DNA of 21,805 bases from positions 1 to 21,805 of the forward strand of contig MNRR01000042.1 in assembly GCA_001916055.1 (NCBI GenBank), read 5' to 3'. The DNA is from Clostridium sp. 28_12. GTDB taxonomy: Bacteria; Bacillota; Clostridia; TANB77; CAG-508. Within the stretch, counting starts at the first letter, position 1, and each line of letters starts with the position of its first letter. The notes under the pieces were generated by a model that saw only the letters and a list, made by a program, of their open reading frames with translations, was not told the DNA's origin and searched no databases. This document shows, piece by piece, positions 6,289-13,800 of the stretch. A program made the translations under genes and the position numbers.

Positions 6289-7665
6289 TTATTCTTCTCC
6301 TCTACCTTCTGGTAAAGCATTTGGTAATTCAATTCTAATTCTAATTTTAAGTACATATGAAACAACTCTTCCCAATTTGCTATTTTTGATTCTTTGCCAT
6401 AAAGAAGGCTTTTTCTCAAATGTAACTGATTCTTGATAATCTTGTATAGCTTGTTGTTCATCAACTTCTGTATCTTCTTCATTTTCCTCAATCTTAATGA
6501 GTTGTGAAACTTTTTTCTTTGGTACAACTTCTTGTTTTGGTTGTTCTTTGATTATTTCTACTTTTTCCTCTTTAGGTTCTTCATTTTCTTTTATCGCATT
6601 AACTCTATAGCCTTTTACCCTAACATATCTCTTAACCGGTTTTTTAGCTTCTTCTATTTCTGGCACTACATCTATAAGTTCTGCTTTTGCTACTTTAATT
6701 TCAGGCTCAACATCTATGAGTTCAACCTTTGCCTTTTTAGCTTTTGGTTCAACATCTATAAGTTCTGCTTTCACTACTCTTGTAGATTTTGTGGCTTTTG
6801 TTTTTGCCTTAGTCTCTATAACTTCTACATTTTCAGCCTTTGCTTTAGTCTTAGCTCTTGCCTTAGGTTTTGCTTCAACCTCTTCTACTACTGCTGCTTC
6901 TTCTATATTTGCTTTCTTTTTAGCTGTTTTTGCAGTAGCTGCTTTAGTTGTCTTTTTAGCTTTCTTTTCTTCTACCTGGATTTCTTCAACCACTGGTGTT
7001 TCTGTTTCTTCTTCCGGCGTTTCCTCTATTATTAAGTCTGCTGGTCTTGGAATGTCTTTTAGGGCATCAGCAATTTCAATTCCTATATAACTCAAAGCTT
7101 TTGATTTATCTTCTGTTCTTTCCATGTCTATTTCGATATGTAAATTCGTTTCAAGATTACTTACTCTTGCATTTAATAATTTTATGGCATCTTTATAATT
7201 CTGACTTCTCCTACTTCTATCTTTTCCAACTAATTTTAAAGTATCTATTACATCTTCTGAAAATAGTCCTTTATTTTCTTCAACTTTATCTTTCCATTTT
7301 GAATCTTTGTTTTCTACTGCTTCTACGAGTTCTCTTAATGTTCCGGCTAAAGCTATATTTTCTTCTCTTTGTCTTATTAATTCTTCAACCTTTTTAGTAT
7401 TCTCCTCGAATTGTATAGTCGCATATTCAACTAAACCATAAGCTGCTTTATATACACTTGCAGGAAAGTTTTTCTTCTTTGGATATTCTATTAAATAAGC
7501 TTTTATAGATTCAATTAAGTCTTTGAAATATGTATCATCATCTAATTGAACTATTTGCTTCTTGCTTTTTGGATTTATTAATTTTTGTACTTTATCTATA
7601 TTGGATAGTATTTTCTCTTCAGTGATTACCATTCTCACATTTACTATGCCTGACTTTCTAGACAT
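6289..7665 (-). CDS. Hypothetical Lys/Ala/Glu-rich protein with internal repeats
   Basis: A 458-residue protein I do not recognise. The N-terminal 205 residues look folded and mostly helical: no signal peptide, with stretches such as YFKDLIESIKAYLIEYPKKK, NFPASVYKAAYGLVEYATIQ and a coiled-coil-like 88-130. Residues about 210-345 are low-complexity and highly charged. They resemble histone-H1-like tails (KKAKKTTKAATAKTAKKK, KPKARAKTKAKAE) and contain three tandem copies of a 14-residue unit, KAELIDVEP, KVELIDVEP and KAELIDVVP (299-340). The C-terminus keeps a conserved-looking amphipathic piece, SLWQRIKNSKLGRVVSYVLK (421-440). ATG 7665 follows an excellent AAAGGAGG. It has its own promoter (7713-7741) and terminator (6199-6235), so it is a monocistronic, probably well-expressed gene. 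A nucleic-acid or nucleoid-associated role is only a guess from composition. Overlapping minus-frame reading at 6237-6527 is a shadow. Confidence 0.85.
   Translation of the reverse strand: MSRKSGIVNVRMVITEEKILSNIDKVQKLINPKSKKQIVQLDDDTYFKDLIESIKAYLIEYPKKKNFPASVYKAAYGLVEYATIQFEENTKKVEELIRQREENIALAGTLRELVEAVENKDSKWKDKVEENKGLFSEDVIDTLKLVGKDRSRRSQNYKDAIKLLNARVSNLETNLHIEIDMERTEDKSKALSYIGIEIADALKDIPRPADLIIEETPEEETETPVVEEIQVEEKKAKKTTKAATAKTAKKKANIEEAAVVEEVEAKPKARAKTKAKAENVEVIETKAKTKATKSTRVVKAELIDVEPKAKKAKVELIDVEPEIKVAKAELIDVVPEIEEAKKPVKRYVRVKGYRVNAIKENEEPKEEKVEIIKEQPKQEVVPKKKVSQLIKIEENEEDTEVDEQQAIQDYQESVTFEKKPSLWQRIKNSKLGRVVSYVLKIRIRIELPNALPEGRGEE
6646..6771 (-). repeat. Three tandem 42 bp coding repeats (AELIDVEP units)
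   Basis: The 14-residue unit (K-A/V-E-L-I-D-V-E/V-P plus five or so variable residues) occurs three times, corresponding to residues 299-340 of the hypothetical protein. At DNA level ACATCTATAAGTTCTGCTTT or a close variant recurs three times on the plus strand. Confidence 0.8.
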
Positions 7666-7712
7666 GCAAATTCCTCCTTTTCCTATGTAGTCAAATAATT
7701 AAATTCTTTTTT

Positions 7713-7741
7713 ATTATACAACAGCTTCATTAAAAGCTCAA
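7713..7741 (-). promoter_or_regulatory. Promoter of the Lys/Ala-rich protein gene
   Basis: On the minus strand TTGAGC (7741-7736) is followed at 17 bases by a perfect TATAAT (7718-7713), 47 bases upstream of the ATG. Confidence 0.7.
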
Positions 7742-7818
7742 TACTTTTTAATTTATTTTTATGTTACATTTTAATTACATTTGTAATATTTTTGTAATAT
7801 TTGCTATTTTTTTGTTTT

Positions 7819-9489
7819 TTATACTTTAAAAAGAAAAAGATCCTTTTTCTTCATTCGAACTAGGACCTTTTTATATTTTGGCATTAATTTATTTACTTCT
7901 TTTACTTTTTCCCATAAAAATTCTTTTATACTTTCTTCTCCATCTATGTTATATAATTCTTTAATCAATTCTTTATCATAAACAATTTCAACGCAAACTT
8001 TAACATCTCCATCGTTTTCTTTTTTCTCATAAACAAATGATTCTTTTATTCCTTCAACTTTATTTAATAAAGTTTCAATTTCTTCTGGGAATACATTTTT
8101 ACCATTATTTAATACGATTACACTTTTTTTTCTTCCTGAAATATATATAAATCCATCCTTGTCTATTCTTGCTAAATCTCCTGTGTGGAACCATCCATCG
8201 TCATCTAACGCTGCTTTTGTTGCTTCTTCATTTTCATAATATCCTAACATTATTGATGAGCCTTTGGCCATTAATTCTCCAATTCCCTCCTCATCTGGAT
8301 TATCAATTTTTACTTCTACACTTGGAAATTTCTTTCCTATTGAGCCTAATCTTCTACATTTTGGAGTCTCTGCTGCAATTACTGGTGCTGTTTCTGTTAA
8401 TCCATATCCTTGCTCAACATCAAAACCTAAGTCATTAAATCCTTTTTCTGTTTCTGAGTCTAGTGCAGCTCCACCTGTTACTACCAATCTTAGTTTTGGG
8501 CCTAAACTTTCATGTACTTCTTTGAATAGTTGTTTTCTTATGTCAATTTTTACTTTTAATAATAGTTGTGAGATTTTCTTTCCCTTTTCTAAATTTTGCA
8601 TTTTGCCTTTTTTCTCAATTGTTTTCATTACTTTTCTGTAAATTATATCAAAAACTGCTGGAACTGATATCATTGCAGTAATACCAAATTCTTTGATATT
8701 ATCTGCCATATGTTTTACACCTTCACAAAATGCAATTGAACCACCTATTGATATCGGATATAAGAATCCCACTGTACATTCAAATACATGATGTAATGGT
8801 AAAAATGACAAAAATCTATCATCTTCATATAAATCAAATCTTTGGATTATGTCCATAACATTTGTTACCAAATTTTTATGTGATAACATTACTGCTTTTG
8901 ACATTGCAGTTGTTCCTGATGTAAATAGCATTATTCCCATTTTATCAGCATCAATTTTTGCATCTAGATATTCTTTTTTTCCTTCTTTTAATAGTTTTTT
9001 TCCTTTTTCTACCAATGATTTTTCAGCATAAATTCCTTGTGTATTTTCTGCTAAATCCATAGAGATAAAATATTTTAAGTTGGTATTTTTCTTTTCTCTT
9101 AGAATATTCATTATTGCGTCATATTTTGATGAATATATTATTGCCTCAACTTGTGAACGAAGAATTAAACTTTCAAGCTCATTATCAGGCAATGACTTGT
9201 CAAGTGGTACTATAACTCCAACTCCTGCTGCTACTGCTAAATATGAAAGTTCCCATTCATATCTGTTTTCTGAGATTACTGCTATTCTTTTATCTTTTAA
9301 TCCCATGTTTATTAAAACTGTTCCTAATGCATTTATTTCATCTCTGAATTCTTTATGTGTTATTGTTTTGAATTTTTCCTTTTCTTCTGTTTTAAAAATA
9401 TATGCTGGTCTGTCTCCATAAGCTTCTCCTGTTTGTTTTAGCATATCTTTCAAATCTGTAAATTTCATTTTTCTCGATTTAGTTTCCAC
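7819..9489 (-). CDS. AMP-forming long-chain acyl-CoA synthetase-like protein, C-terminus lacking motif A10
   Basis: ANL-superfamily enzyme expected to activate a fatty acid with ATP to acyl-AMP and then acyl-CoA. Motifs of the adenylation domain are in order: A3 FTSGTTAMSKAVMLSHKN (189-206), LPLHHVFE (230-237), VVTGGAAL (336-343), A5 GYGLTETAP (361-369), A7 GWFHTGDLARID (432-443) and A8 ISGRKKSVIVLNNGKNVFPE (450-469). The C-terminal subdomain reaches MPKYKKVLVRMKKKDLFLFKV and stops at 556 residues. The family normally continues with a TTTxKIKR-like A10 segment carrying the adenylation lysine, which is absent here. The start is GTG at 9489 with AAAGGGG eight bases upstream. ATG at 9468 is an alternative. 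It follows the TetR gene by 21 bases and is probably co-transcribed with and controlled by it. It may be enzymatically impaired or altered. Confidence 0.88.
   Translation of the reverse strand: METKSRKMKFTDLKDMLKQTGEAYGDRPAYIFKTEEKEKFKTITHKEFRDEINALGTVLINMGLKDKRIAVISENRYEWELSYLAVAAGVGVIVPLDKSLPDNELESLILRSQVEAIIYSSKYDAIMNILREKKNTNLKYFISMDLAENTQGIYAEKSLVEKGKKLLKEGKKEYLDAKIDADKMGIMLFTSGTTAMSKAVMLSHKNLVTNVMDIIQRFDLYEDDRFLSFLPLHHVFECTVGFLYPISIGGSIAFCEGVKHMADNIKEFGITAMISVPAVFDIIYRKVMKTIEKKGKMQNLEKGKKISQLLLKVKIDIRKQLFKEVHESLGPKLRLVVTGGAALDSETEKGFNDLGFDVEQGYGLTETAPVIAAETPKCRRLGSIGKKFPSVEVKIDNPDEEGIGELMAKGSSIMLGYYENEEATKAALDDDGWFHTGDLARIDKDGFIYISGRKKSVIVLNNGKNVFPEEIETLLNKVEGIKESFVYEKKENDGDVKVCVEIVYDKELIKELYNIDGEESIKEFLWEKVKEVNKLMPKYKKVLVRMKKKDLFLFKV
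7831..7851. repeat. Perfect palindrome over the last codons of the acyl-CoA synthetase gene
   Basis: AAGAAAAAG (7831-7839) and CTTTTTCTT (7843-7851) form a 9 bp stem with a 3-base loop. On the minus strand it is followed by TTTAAAG. It could act as a weak terminator that overlaps the coding end. Confidence 0.5.
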
Positions 9490-9510
9490 TATAGCTACCC
9501 CTTTCTTTTA

Positions 9511-10080
9511 TTACTTTATTCTTAATCCATTAATTACCGTATTTTCGTATTCATGGTATAATTGCATTACATCCATATATTCTCCCTCACGTTTTTTATA
9601 TACTAATGTTGAACATATTAATGCATATATTTCTGATGCAATCGCTCTTGCATCACCGTTTTTTATTTCTCCCTTTTCAATTCCTTCTTGTACAATTTTC
9701 TCGATTTGCCCTATATAATCATATACATGGTCTTGGCATTTTTTATTTCTCGCTTCATTGCCCCAAAATTGGCTTAAGATTATTGTTATTATATCTTCAT
9801 ATTTTGCTACAATTTTTATTTGAATTAGAACAATTGCTTTTATTTTGTCGATATAATTATTGTGTTTTGAAGTTTTTATATCTACACTATTTTGCAATAA
9901 TTTTATCCCTTCTTCTATCAAAAAATTAAATATCTCTTCTTTGCTTGAAAAATGATAATATAGTGTTCCTTTTGCTACCCCAACAGTTGCTGTGATTTCT
10001 TCTATACTAGTTGCATCATATCCTTTTTCTGCAAATAATTTCATTGACGTCTCAAATATCTTTCTTTTTGTTTTATTCAT
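9511..10080 (-). CDS. TetR-family transcriptional regulator
   Basis: The 189-residue protein has a typical TetR N-terminal helix-turn-helix (about 5-50): KIFETSMKLFAEKGYDATSI then ITATVGVAKGTLYYHFSSKE. The variable helical ligand domain follows (about 60-185). ATG 10080 is preceded by AGGTG seven bases away. It is the first gene of a unit with the acyl-CoA synthetase, with a 21-base gap. This suggests it senses a fatty acid or acyl-CoA and represses its own operon, as FadR-type TetR regulators do. The ligand is inferred from context only. The promoter is at 10112-10140. I see only an imperfect GAAT-GCTT-ATTC inverted motif further upstream and no convincing operator. It is not more closely related, by eye, to drug-efflux regulators. 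Confidence 0.9.
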   Translation of the reverse strand: MNKTKRKIFETSMKLFAEKGYDATSIEEITATVGVAKGTLYYHFSSKEEIFNFLIEEGIKLLQNSVDIKTSKHNNYIDKIKAIVLIQIKIVAKYEDIITIILSQFWGNEARNKKCQDHVYDYIGQIEKIVQEGIEKGEIKNGDARAIASEIYALICSTLVYKKREGEYMDVMQLYHEYENTVINGLRIK

Positions 10081-10111
10081 ATTTTTTCACCTATCTTCTT
10101 TTATAAATGGT

Positions 10112-10140
10112 ATTATATAATTTTATTTAATTTAATGCAA
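10112..10140 (-). promoter_or_regulatory. Promoter of the tetR-acyl-CoA synthetase unit
   Basis: On the minus strand TTGCAT (10140-10135), a 17-base spacer and a perfect TATAAT (10117-10112) lie about 32 bases upstream of the TetR ATG. Confidence 0.7.
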
Positions 10141-10237
10141 GTTTTTTTGTTTTTTAGAATAAGCATTCAGTTTTGTTTTTAATTTTATGTATTCAATTCA
10201 GTTTACAGTTTTCAGATTTTCTTCATCATCCGCAAGT

Positions 10238-10319
10238 TGTGGATAATGTGGATAACTCTGTGAATAACTCAAAACAGTAACATTTCGTTTACACGTTATT
10301 CACATTTATATGTTGATAA
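10238..10319. promoter_or_regulatory. DnaA-box cluster
   Basis: Two perfect 9-mers TGTGGATAA (reverse complement TTATCCACA) abut exactly at 10238-10246 and 10247-10255. TGTGAATAA at 10259-10267 and TGTTGATAA at 10311-10319 each have one mismatch. TTATTCACA at 10296-10304 is a one-mismatch box in the opposite orientation. A run of nine T follows, and AT-rich DNA extends to about 10365. The flanking genes (TetR, DUF1294) are not dnaA or dnaN, and genes on both sides run in the same direction. A regulatory or titration cluster or a relic origin is therefore as likely as a working oriC. Confidence 0.65.
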
Positions 10320-10363
10320 TTTTTTTTTACAATTGTTCACTTTTTATTTTTATTTTTATGTAA

Positions 10364-10651
10364 CTAGAAAAATTTTAAATATATAACTAATATAATTTCT
10401 AAAATCAATATTGTAGGCAATCCTATTGTAAATTTTAGTTTCTTTGTTTTATGATGAAATGTATACATTCCTGCAATTGTTCCTATTCCTCCCCCTAAAG
10501 CTGTTACTATAAAAAGTGTTTGTTCTGGAATTCTCCATTTTCCCCATTTGGCTTTTCTTTTGTCTGACCACATCATGTAAAAACCAACTAAGTTTATTAT
10601 AAATAAATATATTAATATGTTTCTTGTAGAAAAAATATCTATTAATTGCAT
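10364..10651 (-). CDS. DUF1294 small membrane protein
   Basis: The 95-residue protein has the DUF1294 layout. There is an N-terminal membrane segment (about 10-28, NILIYLFIINLVGFYMMWSD), then the signature DKRKAKWGKWRIPEQTLF, a second hydrophobic and glycine-rich segment (TALGGGIGTIAGMYTF), the basic HHKTKKLKF turn, and a last membrane span (about 75-93). The family has no settled function. Some members are fused to cold-shock-like domains, but this one is not. ATG 10651 follows GAAGGGAGC about nine bases away. It lies downstream of polC on the same strand, separated by four units of the 35 bp repeat, so it may be read through from polC or have its own promoter within the repeats. Confidence 0.85.
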   Translation of the reverse strand: MQLIDIFSTRNILIYLFIINLVGFYMMWSDKRKAKWGKWRIPEQTLFIVTALGGGIGTIAGMYTFHHKTKKLKFTIGLPTILILEIILVIYLKFF

Positions 10652-10668
10652 TTTTTATTTGCTCCCTT

Positions 10669-10808
10669 CTGCACCGATTATCTCGCTTTTTTTGTGTGCA
10701 AAATTGCACCGATTATCTCGCTTTTTTCCCGTGCAAAACTGCACCGATTATCTCGCTTTTTTTGTGTGCAAAATCGCACCGAAAAAAAGCGATCTCAAGT
10801 GTGCAAAA
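10669..10808. repeat. Intergenic 35 bp repeat cluster B (3 direct units plus 1 inverted)
   Basis: Four units have an exact 35-base period (about 10669-10703, 10704-10738, 10739-10773 and 10774-10808). The first three read (C/T)TGCACCGATTATCTCGC, a T run, then GTGCAAAA. Units one and three are identical. The fourth is inverted and, on the opposite strand, matches the second unit of cluster A almost base for base. It ends at the base before the polC stop codon (10809-10811). Units three and four can pair as one long hairpin with arms at about 10751-10770 and 10776-10797. Confidence 0.92.
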
Positions 10809-13800
10809 TCAGCCGAATAAGCTCAGCTGATTGCTTTGGCTCATTCCTTCAAGACAACCAAATTGTTTTAGTAATTCGGTTACAGAGTCTCCTATTTTTG
10901 CACGAATTTTCATATCGTCTATTGACATGAATTTTTCGTCTTTACGCGCATTCATTATACTTTCTGCTGCAACATTACCAAGTCCTGCTATACTATTTAA
11001 TGGTGGACGCAAACAATCTCCTTCTACTTGGAATTTTGTCGCATGTGACTTGTATAAATCAATTGGTAAAAACCTTAAGCCCCTTTCATACATTTCTAAG
11101 ACTATTTCTAGGTCATCATACATATCCTTATCTTTTGGTGTTGCATTATTTCCCATCATGTCTATTTCTTTCATTTTATTTTTTACTTTTTCTTTTCCAT
11201 TTATCATTACTTCTGCATCAAATGCTTTTGCTCTTATTGTATAATATGCTGCATAATATGCTAATGGAATATGTACCTTGAACCATGCTATTCTGAATGC
11301 ATTGGTTACATATGCTGCCGCATGTGCCTTTGGGAACATGTACTTTATTTTTTCACATGATTTTATATACCAATCTGGTACATCATGTTCTTTCATTAGT
11401 GGAATATATTCGTCTTTCCACTTCGGTTCTTTGCCTTTTGCAACTTTTCCTTTACGTACTGCTTCCATTATTTTGAATGATTTATCTGGTGGTAAACCTT
11501 TTTGAATTAGATATATCATTATGTCGTCCCTACAACAGATTGCTTGTTGCAAGGTTACAATTCCTTGTTCTATCAATGTTTGTGCATTTCCTAACCATAC
11601 ATCTGTACCATGTGATAATCCAGATATACGTATCAATTCATCAAATGTTGTTGGGTGTGTATCCAAAAGCATGCCTCTTGCAAATTTTGTTCCATATTCA
11701 GGTATTCCAAATGTTCCTACTTCTGAATGGATTTGTTCTGGTGTTACCCCTAATGCTTTTGTTGAATTGAATATTGACATTGTTTCTTTATCATCTAATG
11801 GGATTTCTGTTGGTGCAATCCCTGTAATATCTTGTAACATACGAATTACTGTAGGATCATCATGTCCCAATATATCTAATTTTAACAAGTTTCCATCTAT
11901 TGAGTGATAGTCAAAATGAGTTGTTATTATATCTGAATTTGGGTCATCTGCTGGATGCTGTACAGGTGTAAATTCATATATTTCTCTTCCTTTAGGTACT
12001 ACTATAATTCCCCCTGGATGCTGACCTGTTGTTCTTTTTATTCCTGTACATCCTACTGATAGTCTTGCAATTTCTGCCTTATTTACTGGTATGTTTCTTT
12101 CTTCAAAATATTTTTTTACATATCCAAATGCAGTTTTCTCTGCAACTGTACCTACTGTTCCTGCTTTAAAACATGTTCCTTTTCCAAATATTACTTCTGT
12201 ATATTTATGTGCCTTTGCTTGATATTCTCCAGAGAAGTTTAAGTCGATATCTGGCTCTTTGTCTCCATTGAATCCTAAGAATGTTTCGAATGGGATATCC
12301 ATTCCATCTTTTGCCATTTTTGTACCACATTTTGGGCAGTCTTTATCTGGTAAGTCAAATCCATTTCCTACTCCATAATCTTCAAATTCAGAGTATTTAC
12401 AATTAGGGCATCTATAATGTGGTTTTAATGAATTTACTTCAGTTATACCTGTCATAAATGCTACAAGTGATGAACCAACAGACCCTCTTGAACCTACAAT
12501 ATAGCCGTCTTCATTGGATTTCCATACTAATTTTTGAGCTATAATATACATTACAGAATATCCATTACTAATTATTGAATTTAGTTCTTTGTCTAGTCTA
12601 GTTTGAACAATTTCTGGTAATGTATCTCCATATAGCTCATGTGCTTTTTTATATGCTATATTCTTGATATCTTCTTCACATCCAGGTATATGTGGAGGGC
12701 ATTTTTCTGGTGATATTGGGTCTATCCTGTCACACATATCTGCAACTTTGTTTGTGTTTGTTACTACTACTTCATATGCTTTTTCTTTGCCTAAATATTC
12801 AAATTCTTTAAGCATTTCTTCTGTTGTTCTTAAATATAATGGTGCTTGCTCATCTGCATCTTTATATCCTTGCCCTGCTTCTAATATACGCCTATATACT
12901 TCATCTTGAGGGTCCATGAAGTGGACATCACACGTTGCTACAACTAGCTTTCCTAATTTTTCTCCTAATGCAACAATTTTTCTATTTATATCTTTTAGAT
13001 ATTCTCTATCTGGTACTACTCCATTTCTTACTAAGAAGTCATTATTTCCTATTGGCTGAATTTCTAGATAGTCATAATCTCTTGCAATATTTTCTATTTC
13101 CTCATCTGATTTTCCAAGTTCTATTGCTTGATATAATTCTCCAGCTTCACAAGCACTACCTAATATTAAGCCCTCTGAATATTTTTTGTACAAGCTTTTT
13201 AAGATACGTGGTCTCTTGTAAAAATAATGTAAATGTGATAATGATACTAGTTTGTAAAGGTTTCTTAATCCTATATAATTTTTAGCTAAAATTATGGCGT
13301 GATATGTATTTAATTTTTTATATTCTTCTTTTTTTGCTTCTTCATCTCTTCCTTTTGTATCAATCTCTTCAACTGTAGTAACACCTCTATCTCTTAATCT
13401 GTCTAACATTACATTAAATACTTTTACTGTTGTATCAACATCATCTAATGCTCTATGTGCTACTTCTACTTTTATTCCTAATTCATCTGCAATTTTACCT
13501 AGTTTGTATTTTTTCATATTTGGGAATACATCTTTTGCAAGTGTTAGAGTATCCAGAACTGTGTAGTCAAAATCATATCCCAAAACTTTTGCATTTTGCT
13601 TTAAAAAGCCTACATCGAATTTGGCATTATGTGCAACAATTATTGAATCTCCTAAAAATTCTAATATTTTAGGGAATACTTTGTCTATTGTTTCTGCATC
13701 TTTTACCATTTCATCTGTGATATTAGTAACTTCTACAACTCTTTGTGGAATTGGCTTTTCTGGATTTACAAAGCAACTGAATTCATCTATTACTTTTCCA

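Noticed and set aside
6237..6527. 96-residue minus ORF overlapping the end of the Lys/Ala-rich gene
   Set aside because: It is in another frame of the larger gene and runs into the terminator stem. Composition and lack of a start signal point to a shadow.
6532..7035. Plus-strand hydrophobic ORF rich in Phe, Cys and Tyr opposite the Lys/Ala-rich gene
   Set aside because: It is the complement of a Lys/Glu/Ala-rich coding region, which always reads as hydrophobic on the other strand. It has no ribosome-binding site.
10081..10200. TetR operator palindrome upstream of tetR
   Set aside because: Only an imperfect GAAT-GCTT-ATTC motif and scattered ATTCA words were seen, and they do not overlap the promoter. 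This is too weak to annotate.
10200..10363. Chromosomal replication origin oriC
   Set aside because: The DnaA boxes are convincing, but dnaA, dnaN, rnpA or other usual neighbours are absent and genes keep the same direction on both sides. I therefore call it only a DnaA-box cluster.
10669..10808. Regular 35 bp repeats as a CRISPR array
   Set aside because: The units are directly adjacent with no unique spacers between them, one unit is inverted, and there are no cas genes. The same units occur singly or in pairs elsewhere.
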